Source: Candidatus Obscuribacterales bacterium
GTDB taxonomy: Bacteria; Cyanobacteriota; Vampirovibrionia; Obscuribacterales; Obscuribacteraceae
Length of the DNA: 64,000 bases
Assembly (NCBI GenBank): GCA_021732025.1
Contig: JAKFVU010000036.1
Coordinates: forward strand, 174,223-238,222
Direction: 5' to 3'
The position numbers and the translations under genes are program-made. Each line of letters opens with the position of its first letter. Positions within the stretch are counted from its first letter, which is position 1. The notes beneath the pieces are model-generated. The model did no database searches. It was not told the origin of the DNA and was given only the letters and a program-made list of their open reading frames with translations. Of the stretch, positions 24,962-34,019 are shown piece by piece.

Positions 24962-27439
24962 ATGAGTGACAAGCTCTGTAAAACCTGTGGCAAAGCTCCA
25001 CTAGCTAATCGTGCTGGTTCTGTCACTTCGTATTTCTTTCAACATAATTATTGTCAGTGCAATCGTACCCGACCAGCTGTTGTGAGCGATAACCAAGTCT
25101 GTTCGAACTGCGGCAAATCGCGCCCCGCCAGTCGTCGGGTTGGCTCGTTTACTTCCTTTCTTTTTAAAGAACTACGCTGTCAGTGTGCTGGGCCAGCTGC
25201 GTCCAAAAAAGCCCCGGGTGGCTCCTCTCAGCGTACTGCCACGGCTCAACGCTTGACGCAAAGAAAGCAGTTTACCCAGTTGGCACTAACGAGTGCTGGT
25301 CAGTCTGGTCAAGCTGGCGCGCAGAAGGTGCTGCCGGCCGATAGCATTATCGGAGGCTCCTTTAGAATCATTAAAATGATTGGCATGGGCGGTATGGGAG
25401 TGGTCTACCTTGCAGAGCAAACTTCTTTGCGTAAGCAAGTTGCTTTAAAGATACTTGCACCTGAATTTGTGAATGAGCAAAGTTGGTTACGATTTCAGGC
25501 TGAGGCCAAGACTTTGGCTGTGCTTAACCACGCTACATTGGTAAAAGTATATGATCTTGGTATTCACGATCGCTCACTGCCTTTCTATTCGATGGACTAT
25601 TTGGTCGGTCGAAATTTAGAGGAAATCTTAATTGAGGACGGGCCGCTTTCGTTCGAGCAAGCATTGCCTATTTTTGTCGAAGTGCTGAGTGGCTTAGCCT
25701 ACGCCCACCGCAACGGTATTATTCACCGCGATCTTAAGCCCGGCAATATCATGATTTGCACTACAGGTAGTGCTGAGCAAGTGAAGATACTAGATTTTGG
25801 TATTTCTAAACTGGTGACAACAAGGTCCGGCATAGCTCAATCTTTGACTTCTACTGGTGAGGTCTTCGGCAGTCCGTATTATATGAGCCCAGAACAGTGC
25901 GAAGGCGATGTAGTTGATGCCCGTTCTGATATTTATTCTATTGGTTGCTCATTGTTCGAAGTCTTAACTGGTTATGTTCCGTTTGAGGGGCGCAGTTCTG
26001 TAGAAACAGTGACAATGCATCAAGATCGCGATCCTCCCCGCCTTTCAGATGTTTCATCTGACTGCGATTTCCCTCCTTCGCTTGAGCTTGTACTGGCTAA
26101 ATGTTTGGCTAAATTGCCTCAAGATCGCTATCAGTCGGCTAAAGAGTTGTCTTTAGACCTAGAGCGTATTGTTGAAGGAAAAGATGTTCTTGTTTACACT
26201 CGCTCTTTTTCATCCGCAACCAACCCTCAATCATCCGAACAGAGCGAATCCGGTGGATTACCACTGCGATTGTTAGTTACAGTGGCGCTGCTGTTAGGTG
26301 GCGGCATGCTGGCGGCATATTTTTTGCTGCAGGCCAAATCGACACCAGAAGCAGAGTCGGCCTCGGTTTCTCAGTCAACGAAACGTGCGAGTGAAACAAG
26401 TAATGCAACGCCCAGCTATGGCAATACCATTACCGTGACCGACAATCTGAGCAATCTAGCCGCAACGAATGATCCGTCTGCCAAGGGAGCTGGCAGCGAT
26501 CATGCAAAACAGCAGTCTGATAGTGGCTATGACAATTTTGTAGCCATTGTCGGAGATGCTAGTCAGAATATTGGAACATTCTCTGGTGATCAATCAGATC
26601 CTAAGGGGTCGCAGTTTGAGACGGCAAAATATGCAACCGTTAAAGTTGTAAAAGGCCAACGCATGATTTCTTTCAATTTTCCTACAGATGTTGTGATTGG
26701 CAAACTCTACATTGAGCATGGTGACCCGGGAGTCGACGCTAGGGGCGTAATAGAATGTCGGTACGGTACCCCGCTGACTTTTATGCCATCGCGATTGGTA
26801 GGAAAATACCCTCAGTATATGAAGCGCTTTGGGCCAGAGGATTTACACGGTGTGCTCATTTATCCCAACGCTGGTGACGACAAAGTATTGCAGGCTGTCA
26901 CCAACCTTCCCAATATAGATTTCCTTTCAGTGATAGCTAACACCGAACTTACGCCAACTTCTGTTGCCAGTTTCAATAAGTTTAAGAACCTTCGTACTTT
27001 TGACGCTTCAAGTAGTTATCTCAGTGGAACCATGTTGGCCAGCGCCAATTGCTGGTCGAAGTTAGTTCAGCTTTATTGGAGCAGTCCAAAAGATCCAAGC
27101 CCCTTTCTGAAAAAGCTGCAGGCGTCTCCAGACTTGGCGTATCTCAAGCTTTCTGGTGCTAGCTTGAGTCACGAGGACTATCTTCTCATTTCAAAAATGG
27201 CAAACTTACGCCGCATTGATCTTTCAACGACTAAGATCGCGGCAGTAGACTTATTGGCACTTAGCTCCTTAGAAAAGCTAACAAGTCTCAATCTTCGCGA
27301 ATGTCAAATTGGCAAAGATGCAATACCGATCTTGAAAGAATTCAAGTCTTTGAGAGATTTGGAGATAGTGGGTGAGACATCATCACCTGTCACTGTTGCC
27401 GCACTTCGTAGAGCTCTTTCTGGTGTGCGAATACACTAA
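24962..27439 (+). CDS. Receptor-like Ser/Thr kinase with duplicated Cys-rich module (paralogue 3)
   Basis: A protein of 825 residues from ATG 24962, with AAAAGG upstream. It repeats the plan of paralogue 2: Cys modules at about residues 5-31 and 44-72 (CKTCGKAPLANRAGSV and CSNCGKSRPASRRVGS). The kinase domain (about 128-405) has GMGGMGVVYLAEQ, IIHRDLKPGNIMI, ILDFGISKL and SPYYMSPEQ. A transmembrane helix lies at about 433-456, then the exported KGSQFETAKYATVKVVKGQ to YPQYMKRFGPED module and leucine-rich-like repeats. The kinase regions of copies 2 and 3 are near-identical in long stretches, suggesting recent tandem duplication. The frame is open back to 24917, overlapping paralogue 2, but the homologous start lies at 24962. 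Confidence 0.88.
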   Translation: MSDKLCKTCGKAPLANRAGSVTSYFFQHNYCQCNRTRPAVVSDNQVCSNCGKSRPASRRVGSFTSFLFKELRCQCAGPAASKKAPGGSSQRTATAQRLTQRKQFTQLALTSAGQSGQAGAQKVLPADSIIGGSFRIIKMIGMGGMGVVYLAEQTSLRKQVALKILAPEFVNEQSWLRFQAEAKTLAVLNHATLVKVYDLGIHDRSLPFYSMDYLVGRNLEEILIEDGPLSFEQALPIFVEVLSGLAYAHRNGIIHRDLKPGNIMICTTGSAEQVKILDFGISKLVTTRSGIAQSLTSTGEVFGSPYYMSPEQCEGDVVDARSDIYSIGCSLFEVLTGYVPFEGRSSVETVTMHQDRDPPRLSDVSSDCDFPPSLELVLAKCLAKLPQDRYQSAKELSLDLERIVEGKDVLVYTRSFSSATNPQSSEQSESGGLPLRLLVTVALLLGGGMLAAYFLLQAKSTPEAESASVSQSTKRASETSNATPSYGNTITVTDNLSNLAATNDPSAKGAGSDHAKQQSDSGYDNFVAIVGDASQNIGTFSGDQSDPKGSQFETAKYATVKVVKGQRMISFNFPTDVVIGKLYIEHGDPGVDARGVIECRYGTPLTFMPSRLVGKYPQYMKRFGPEDLHGVLIYPNAGDDKVLQAVTNLPNIDFLSVIANTELTPTSVASFNKFKNLRTFDASSSYLSGTMLASANCWSKLVQLYWSSPKDPSPFLKKLQASPDLAYLKLSGASLSHEDYLLISKMANLRRIDLSTTKIAAVDLLALSSLEKLTSLNLRECQIGKDAIPILKEFKSLRDLEIVGETSSPVTVAALRRALSGVRIH

Positions 27440-27465
27440 TTGTTCAGGCGCAGATTCAGTCAGGT

Positions 27466-30400
27466 CTACTCTGGTTTTCTCCAATTCATTTTCTTCGGTG
27501 TACTTTTGCCACTGAGATTGTCTAGCACCTGCTGTTGCATGTATAGGGCGTATTCGTTCTTAGGTTGCATCTTAAGGGCGGTTTGAAAATCGGCGAGAGC
27601 CAAGTCATATTTGTGTAGGTAGCGATTGCATGAACCTCTGAAGAGGTAAAAGTCGACATAGTCAGGCTTTAACTTAATAGCCTCACTGAGCTTCTGCACA
27701 GCTTGATCGTATCTGCCCATGCCGTGGAGACCTAGACCATCGTAGAAAAGGTTCATGGCTGGCAGAGAGACGCTGTCTTTCTTCGTCGCGGCTATAGCTC
27801 TTTCTAGGGCCCCTCTGTGCATCATTATAGGAAATAGTGATTGTCCGACCTTCTGCTTCTCATCGTAATACTTCATCGGATCTTGGCTGCGTGCGAGTGC
27901 CACGGCCGGCTGATGCGCCAATTCATATGCTGTTATTTGATCTGTGACTTGGCAGCCGTAGCTATAGTAGCGGTTGTCTTTGAGAGTGTCATAGAATTTT
28001 AGTGCATCTTGATAGCGCATCTGATAGAGCTGGGCTTTGGCAATTTCATATTTTCCGCTGCGTAAACTAACGTCTTTGGCGTGAAATAGATATTCAACAA
28101 ATGCTGGAACAATGGCAGAGTGCTCAATTAGTTGTGCTTTTTGGAATGCTGCTTCAGCTTGGGCATATCGGCCAGTTTGAGAAAGGGCGCTGCCATAGGC
28201 TGCTTGTACTGCATAGTCGTGAGGTGCAAGTTCAGCTGCTTTTGCTAAATCTGGTAGAGCACGCTCATATGCTTCTTGGCCTACTACTTCGCCGGACTTG
28301 GAAGTCGTAGTGCTGCAATAGGCCCTGCCGAGATAAGCGAGAGCACAGTTTGGATCAATGGCGATGCACTTGTTACACTCGGCCAAGGCTTTGGCCATAT
28401 CATTTTTGCAATATGCCACTACTGCATCATGGCCGTGAGTATGCAAGGATGCCTTACTATCAAACCAGGCTGGGGAGCCAGGTATAAGCAGCCAGGCGAT
28501 AGCGATTGTGATAGTGAGCCAAGAGACAAAGGCGCCAATCGTAGCTACAATACTTGCGATCGAAATAGTCTTGCTAGTTTTATTTAATTGCTTCGAAAGT
28601 TGATTGGCATTGGCTTGTGCACTCTGTGAATTATTGTGGTTTTTGCTTTGCTGGCTTGCGTAGGTAAGTGGCTGCTGGTTCGTTGAAACCTGTTCATCAT
28701 CATCGCCGTCCGTTAAAGCTACCTGTCCGTTGCGGACAAGGTGGGCACTATCTACTACTTTGAGGGTGACATTGTCGGCAGGCGTTTCTTTCAACTTGAT
28801 AGGAGCTGCTGCAGAATATGTAGCTTGGGGTGGTTCTTGTCTTTGCTCAGGTGCTGGATCTTGCTTTAGTTCTTGTTCTAGATCTGGTGCTAGTTCTGGT
28901 GCTTTGGAATGACTGTCAGCGTCATTACTGCTTCCGCTTCCTCCGCTTTTGTCGTCATTATCGTTGCTATCATTTTGATCATCATCATTAGCAGTGGCAT
29001 CTGTTGGTGCATCTAAGTCTTTTAAAATTTGATCGCAGTCGGGGTATCGGTCCTTCAGATTGATAGCAGTGGCTTTGGCAACAATTTGATCGAGGGAGCG
29101 CGACACGCTTTTATTCAGCTCGCGTGGATGGGAAACACTAATTGGTTCAGGCTCTTTGCCTGTAAGTAGATATGAGAGCGTTGCGCCCATTCCATAAATA
29201 TCACTTTGACTCACTGGTTGACCACGAAACTGTTCGGGTGGAAGGTAGGCTGGTTTGCCCACTACCGAGCCTGTTGCGTTCGACTCTACCTGTCTAGCAA
29301 CGTTAAAATCTATCAGTTTGAGTATGCCGTCATTGCGCAAAATCAAATTTTCAGGAGTGAAATCACGGTGCACTACTTTTGGCTCTTGGCTGTGTAGATA
29401 GCTCAAGATTGCGCACATTTGACGACTTAACTCGCGCACCCTCTCTTCCGAAAGGGGGCCTTCTTTCGCGACAATCTCCCGTAGCGACTTGCCATCGATG
29501 TGTTCTAAGACCAAGTAGGCCCTGTGATCTTCGACGAAGAAATCTTGCAGTTTGACAACTTGATCGTGATTGAGATGCTTAAGAATTCGCGCTTCACTCT
29601 CAAAACTCTCCAGCACATCTTTGCGAATACTTATATCAACATATATGGGCAAGAGAAATTCTTTGAGAACTACAGTGTCTCCGCTGGCTTGATCATAGGC
29701 CGCATATGCAGCCCCTTGCCCGCCCACACCAAGGGCGCGTTTGACTCTGTAGCGGCCGTCATTGAGTACAATGTCTTCTGTCAGTGGTTTTAGTCTATCT
29801 CTTTGTGGTGGCGCAGACAGTGCTTGCAGCCACATCTCCGTATAGCTATGGTCAACTGGAGGTTGCAATGCTTGCACTAGAGCCGCTGACCTGCTCACGC
29901 CCGGTGCCCAGCGCTCAATGGCGTCGAGAATTATTTCACGATCTTCAACTGACTCAACAGCTCCCATATTGAGCTTCACTGGATTGCCACTGCTGAGATT
30001 GAATTGGAGTTCTGAGGCGCTAATTTGACCCCTTTGGGTCTTGGTATTGAGTTCGATTGAGGTAAGCGAATTCCAGGGCACGAGCTCACTTTCTAGTTTC
30101 TTTTCGCCAAGCCAACGAAAAGATCTAAAACCCAACGGTGTAAATTCATAGTTGGTAGGCTGTTTGAAGACGAAAATAGCACCCATGGCAGCAATTGTCG
30201 CTGTCATAGCACCCATCAGGAGCAAAAACATATGATTGGTGATCGTAAACAAGCTGCCAATGACATTGCCTTTGCCCTGAATTAGTTGAAAATTATTAGG
30301 ATCAAGAATCTTGACTATATCGGCTGCCATGGTTGGAAAGAAGAAGCAAAATAACTGCAACAAAACCGCGTTGATGGTGATTGCAATCGCCGCATTGATA

Positions 30401-31434
30401 TAACGTTCTTTCTTGCTGGTGGTTTTATGTCGGTGTTTGAACCAGCGCTCAATGGCTATAAAAGGCCGGTAGCGAATGACCATTTTGTCGCGGTCGATAA
30501 CTTTGCTCTGCAACTTAAAGGGCACTTGTGTGTCTGGTTTATTAACTGCCACCAGCGCTTTGCGCCAGTACCAGATGTATGGAACTGTCATAAAACAACT
30601 AAGAAATACACCAGTCAATGGGTTGGGGAAGCTTTTCTTCTGTTGCTGCGTGCAAAGTCTTTTTAGTTTGGATGGCCAGTAGCCCAAGGCCGCTATGAAA
30701 TAGATCAATGAAATGACCATAAGCGAAGGCAGCATTGGCAAAATCGGATATGCACTTAAATAGAGCATCTGGCTAAAGAAATAGACAACAATTGAGACCC
30801 ACGCTATCGGCAATAGAGTCAGTAGGGCCGTTCTGCTTTCAGCTGCCTTGGCTGATTCTGGCAATAGAGGCACTGTGTGTTTTACTAGTTGTTTCTGGCT
30901 GATGAAGAACCAAACTAGATGCAGTATAAAAAAGACTGCAGCAACGATCACGCTAGCTGATGTAAGGGGATTGCCTACTCCATGGGTGGAGCTTATCTCT
31001 GCGGGAATGATAAGAAAGGCCAAAATTGAAATAGATGCAGTGAGTACACCAAGCATCATTTTTGGCATTGGTGGCAGCGGCTCTGCCTCTTCTGCTTTCG
31101 ACTGATGTTTCGCCGCTTGGTCAGCGTTAATTTCAGCTTTTGACTCGACTTTAAGTTCGGCTTTAATTACATCTTCAGTTTCAGCTTCAGAATCTGCTAG
31201 CTCTGGAAGTTCCGAACTCTTTTTTTGTTCGCGCCCTGCATGATCGGCTGCTGGCTCTGCTTCAGTTTCGACGATTTTTGCTAGTGGCTCTGTGGTCGGC
31301 CCCTCGTCACTGTTTGCGTCGGATCGCAGCTCAATTTTTTCGCGTTCTGGTGCTTCTGCAAGTTTTACTTGTGGGATTGGTTTATTACTTTTATTTTTGC
31401 TATCGAAATTATTATTGTCATCTTTAATGCTCAT
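27466..31434 (-). CDS. Multi-pass membrane Ser/Thr kinase-like protein with C-terminal TPRs
   Basis: A protein of 1322 residues. The N-terminal 125 residues are acidic and disordered. About seven hydrophobic helices lie between about 126 and 435, then a small PH-like or linker domain. A kinase domain (about 563-808) has GVGGQGAAYAAYD and VVLKEF, but the catalytic loop reads VVHRDFTPENL and the metal motif reads LIDFNVARQ (DFN for DFG). A low-complexity Asp/Asn/Ser/Glu/Pro region follows, then one transmembrane helix near 958-985, and TPRs to the end (NDMAKALAECNKCIAIDPN, then QAEAAFQKAQ). The ATG at 31434 has GAGG at good spacing and overlaps the upstream kinase by 11 bases, so the two are coupled. 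Confidence 0.85.
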   Translation of the reverse strand: MSIKDDNNNFDSKNKSNKPIPQVKLAEAPEREKIELRSDANSDEGPTTEPLAKIVETEAEPAADHAGREQKKSSELPELADSEAETEDVIKAELKVESKAEINADQAAKHQSKAEEAEPLPPMPKMMLGVLTASISILAFLIIPAEISSTHGVGNPLTSASVIVAAVFFILHLVWFFISQKQLVKHTVPLLPESAKAAESRTALLTLLPIAWVSIVVYFFSQMLYLSAYPILPMLPSLMVISLIYFIAALGYWPSKLKRLCTQQQKKSFPNPLTGVFLSCFMTVPYIWYWRKALVAVNKPDTQVPFKLQSKVIDRDKMVIRYRPFIAIERWFKHRHKTTSKKERYINAAIAITINAVLLQLFCFFFPTMAADIVKILDPNNFQLIQGKGNVIGSLFTITNHMFLLLMGAMTATIAAMGAIFVFKQPTNYEFTPLGFRSFRWLGEKKLESELVPWNSLTSIELNTKTQRGQISASELQFNLSSGNPVKLNMGAVESVEDREIILDAIERWAPGVSRSAALVQALQPPVDHSYTEMWLQALSAPPQRDRLKPLTEDIVLNDGRYRVKRALGVGGQGAAYAAYDQASGDTVVLKEFLLPIYVDISIRKDVLESFESEARILKHLNHDQVVKLQDFFVEDHRAYLVLEHIDGKSLREIVAKEGPLSEERVRELSRQMCAILSYLHSQEPKVVHRDFTPENLILRNDGILKLIDFNVARQVESNATGSVVGKPAYLPPEQFRGQPVSQSDIYGMGATLSYLLTGKEPEPISVSHPRELNKSVSRSLDQIVAKATAINLKDRYPDCDQILKDLDAPTDATANDDDQNDSNDNDDKSGGSGSSNDADSHSKAPELAPDLEQELKQDPAPEQRQEPPQATYSAAAPIKLKETPADNVTLKVVDSAHLVRNGQVALTDGDDDEQVSTNQQPLTYASQQSKNHNNSQSAQANANQLSKQLNKTSKTISIASIVATIGAFVSWLTITIAIAWLLIPGSPAWFDSKASLHTHGHDAVVAYCKNDMAKALAECNKCIAIDPNCALAYLGRAYCSTTTSKSGEVVGQEAYERALPDLAKAAELAPHDYAVQAAYGSALSQTGRYAQAEAAFQKAQLIEHSAIVPAFVEYLFHAKDVSLRSGKYEIAKAQLYQMRYQDALKFYDTLKDNRYYSYGCQVTDQITAYELAHQPAVALARSQDPMKYYDEKQKVGQSLFPIMMHRGALERAIAATKKDSVSLPAMNLFYDGLGLHGMGRYDQAVQKLSEAIKLKPDYVDFYLFRGSCNRYLHKYDLALADFQTALKMQPKNEYALYMQQQVLDNLSGKSTPKKMNWRKPE

Positions 31435-32908
31435 GCCCTGCCTCGTCACTTGCTGCTGGTGCGGATTTGCTTGATTCGCCGGATACCGCCGCAGCTAGTG
31501 CGGGAATGTTGTCTTTCGCTTCTAAGGCGCGCAGGTGCTCGATAAGATGCTCAGCACTAGCCAGTCTATCTTGTTTCTCGAAGGCCATTAAAAGCATTAC
31601 AAGATTTTCCATGTCTTCTGAAATATCGGGAAGGATTGCTCGAATGTCTGCCTGGCAAAGGGGCACAGGGTCTCTTCCTGTGAGTAGATAGTGCAAAGTG
31701 CCACCAAGTGCATACAAATCACTCTGAGGCACAGTTTTGCCGCGCAATTGCTCAGGTGCGATATAGGCTTGCTTACCCACTAATGTGCCGGTGGCGGTGC
31801 CGACAAATTCGTTAGAGGCGCCAAAATCAATTAAGACTACTGTGCCGTCATTCTTCAGAACTAAGTTATCTGGTGTGAGATCACGGTGCACCACTGGTGG
31901 GTTTTGGCTATGAAGAAATTGCAATATCTCGGCAATTCTCATGGCCCAATTTAATACGGGTTTTTCGCTACAGGCACCATTTTGTTTGACAAATTGGCGT
32001 AAATCTTGACCGTGAATATACTCCATAAGCAAGTAGTGGCGGTCATCTTCAACAAAGTGATCAAGTACTCTAGCAATGTTCGGGTGGCGTAGCCCAAACA
32101 ACATTTTGGCTTCTCTAACTAAATGTTGCTCAGCCATTTTTCGTACTTCTGGCTCTGCACTTGGTGGCACAACTGCTTCCTTTAATACGAACATTTCTGT
32201 TTCGTTCTTCTGGACCAGATAAATCGCCGAGAGGCCACCAAAAGCTAGCTGACGCACAACTTTTAGCTTTCCGTTTTGCAGGGTTTTGCCCGGTTCAAGT
32301 GGCACAAATGTGGTTACTGTAAATCGTCTTCCCAATTCGTCTTGCCACATTTTTGTATGACCGAGACTGAGTTGATCGTTTCCACCTTGTATGGTGCGCT
32401 GATATTCAATTAACTCATCAGAGCGTTGGCAATTGGTACCCCAGAGTTCTACGGCTAATAGAAATTCTTCAAGTTGGCCCTTCGGCAGATCTGCAATATT
32501 CAGTGGCAGCAATATGTTCGGTTGAAATCCAAGTACCAGTTGCTGCCCGTTGGCGCCATCAATAATTGATGCAGTTCTCAGCTCACTCCACTGCCAATTG
32601 CGCTTCAGGCCTAACTGGGGCAAGAGAAATGGCGGAAAACTCAAGCCATTTTTGTTGATATGTATCTTGTTGTCTTCACTCAGAGCTGAGGCCAAGAGAC
32701 CAAAAATCATGACGCTTGCGAGTGTGAGTAGAATCAGAATGTTGGAAAAGAGACTTGAATCATTGGGAAATTTGACCAAGATGACGATAAAGGCTGTCAG
32801 GGCCATTGGTGCAAAGAGCGACCAGACCGGTAGAATGGCGCAGACACCAACTAATTGCAATTTTGTTTGCAGTGGTTTGTAGGGAACAACGAGCTGAAAC
32901 TCTGCCAT
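31424..32908 (-). CDS. Membrane Ser/Thr kinase-like protein with HRDLTPDN loop
   Basis: A protein of 494 residues with two hydrophobic hairpin-like segments (about 18-45 and 55-76), a middle domain, and a kinase domain (about 205-460). Motifs: LAFGGLSAIYLVQ as a degenerate P-loop, FVLKEA with the ATP-binding Lys, VVHRDLTPDNLVL as catalytic loop with Thr where most Ser/Thr kinases have Lys, VLIDFGASN as DFG, and KQAYIAPEQLRGK. Asp and Asn of the loop are kept, so activity is possible; HRDxSPDN/TPDN variants occur in some bacterial kinases. It has the same domain order and wording as the kinase part of its downstream neighbour and is translationally coupled to it. Probably one signalling unit. 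Confidence 0.85.
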   Translation of the reverse strand: MAEFQLVVPYKPLQTKLQLVGVCAILPVWSLFAPMALTAFIVILVKFPNDSSLFSNILILLTLASVMIFGLLASALSEDNKIHINKNGLSFPPFLLPQLGLKRNWQWSELRTASIIDGANGQQLVLGFQPNILLPLNIADLPKGQLEEFLLAVELWGTNCQRSDELIEYQRTIQGGNDQLSLGHTKMWQDELGRRFTVTTFVPLEPGKTLQNGKLKVVRQLAFGGLSAIYLVQKNETEMFVLKEAVVPPSAEPEVRKMAEQHLVREAKMLFGLRHPNIARVLDHFVEDDRHYLLMEYIHGQDLRQFVKQNGACSEKPVLNWAMRIAEILQFLHSQNPPVVHRDLTPDNLVLKNDGTVVLIDFGASNEFVGTATGTLVGKQAYIAPEQLRGKTVPQSDLYALGGTLHYLLTGRDPVPLCQADIRAILPDISEDMENLVMLLMAFEKQDRLASAEHLIEHLRALEAKDNIPALAAAVSGESSKSAPAASDEAGHEH

Positions 32909-33010
32909 CTTTTGCCCCGTTTAAAAAAGCCTGAACGAATCGATATACCCGTGGGCAATCGGTCGTTAACCAAAATCACACCCGGGTGCTTAACAATTAG
33001 TGCAGATGAA

Positions 33011-33571
33011 TTACTGTCTGAGATTCAAGCGCATAAAAGTGCGTTGATCGACGGGCAGGCCAAGCTTCTGCTCCAGTATGTGAACTTCTTGAAGTTCTTT
33101 CTCCAACCGGTTTTGCGGCAATTTCTCAAAACCAAGCGTTGTATAGAACGGCGCATTCCAAGGTATGTTGACAAAGGTTGAAAGCGATAAGTGGGGAAAA
33201 TTGCTCGCCCGCGCCCACTCGGCCACAGTCTCCACAAGCCGTCGGCCTAAGCCCTGACGGCCGTGATTACTCAATACTGCCAGTTCTTCTAAGTAGGCAA
33301 TCGGTCCTAGCACGCTAGCAATAGCAAAGCCAACCGGTCCGGTCAGGGCGGGTTTAGCTTCACCTTGAAGTTGGTTGCTTGGTACTTCCTCAGCCACCCA
33401 AACCAGGCTTTCGGCTATCAACTGTTTCAATATTTCCTGATCAAAATGATGATCGAGTAAGTCATCGATCAGACCCGTTCCCTTAAAGCGTGTGGCTGCT
33501 CGCAGCTCGATCTCTTTTATGGCTTTCATGTCGCCCTTGCGAGCCAAGCGGATGCAATATTTGTCAGGCAT
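33011..33571 (-). CDS. GNAT-family N-acetyltransferase
   Basis: An acetyl-CoA-dependent transferase of 186 residues. The acetyl-CoA pyrophosphate loop is visible as NHGRQGLGRRLVE (R/Q-x-x-G-x-G/A), preceded by the AYLEELAVL strand and followed by SLSTFVNIPWNAPFYTTLGF, the usual C-terminal wing. The N-terminal part (IRLARKGDMKAIKEIE) fits the family start. Substrate unknown. It is divergent from the dodecin gene; the intergenic region carries a palindrome. Confidence 0.85.
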   Translation of the reverse strand: MPDKYCIRLARKGDMKAIKEIELRAATRFKGTGLIDDLLDHHFDQEILKQLIAESLVWVAEEVPSNQLQGEAKPALTGPVGFAIASVLGPIAYLEELAVLSNHGRQGLGRRLVETVAEWARASNFPHLSLSTFVNIPWNAPFYTTLGFEKLPQNRLEKELQEVHILEQKLGLPVDQRTFMRLNLRQ

Positions 33572-33624
33572 GTTCTTGGTAAGTTCTTTTTCTGGCGGTA
33601 ACTGTTTGTCACAGCTTATAGATT

Positions 33625-33642
33625 AACTGACTGCGGTCAGTT
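33625..33642. promoter_or_regulatory. Palindrome between divergent GNAT and dodecin genes
   Basis: AACTGAC and GTCAGTT separated by TGCG, a perfect 7-4-7 inverted repeat. It is placed where an operator for either gene would lie. Confidence 0.4.
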
Positions 33643-33683
33643 GCCAAAGGCATTAAATGGTGATCCATTTTTAAGGAGATATT

Positions 33684-33890
33684 ATGCCAGGCGTTTATAA
33701 GATGACTGAGATTGTTGGAACCTCAACTGAAAGTTTCGCTGATGCTGTCAAAGAAGGCATCAAGCGTGCTTCCAAGAGCTTAAGACATTTGAGCTGGTTC
33801 GAAGTTGTAGACCAACGCGGTTCTATCAAAGATGGTCAAGTTGAGGAGTTTCAAGTCACTATCAAAGTCGGATTTAAGCTCGAAGACTAG
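33684..33890 (+). CDS. Dodecin family flavin-binding protein
   Basis: A protein of 68 residues, the full family size. Dodecins form 12-subunit shells that store riboflavin or FMN/CoA and limit flavin photoreactivity. Matches: VYKMTEIVGTSTESFADAVK at the start, LRHLSWFEVVDQRG with the Trp that stacks on flavin, and the closing VEEFQVTIKVGFKL strand. AAGGAG lies just upstream of the ATG. It stands alone, followed by a terminator and then glutathione peroxidase, both suggesting oxidative or flavin homeostasis. Confidence 0.92.
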   Translation: MPGVYKMTEIVGTSTESFADAVKEGIKRASKSLRHLSWFEVVDQRGSIKDGQVEEFQVTIKVGFKLED

Positions 33891-33946
33891 ATACTGTTAC
33901 GTTATCTCGAATAATTGGGGAAAGACTTAGTCTTTTCTACTAAACT

Positions 33947-33997
33947 TTGCTGTGTTGCTACGCCTTACTTAGGGTGGGTGGCACAGCAATTTTTTTG
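33947..33997 (+). terminator. Terminator-like hairpin before the glutathione peroxidase gene
   Basis: TTGCTGTG (33947-33954) pairs with CACAGCAA (33982-33989), followed directly by eight T. It probably ends the dodecin transcript, but lies only 22 bases before the next start codon and so could also act as an attenuator. Confidence 0.65.
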
Positions 33998-34019
33998 GCA
34001 AGGGAGTCTGTGAAGCGAT

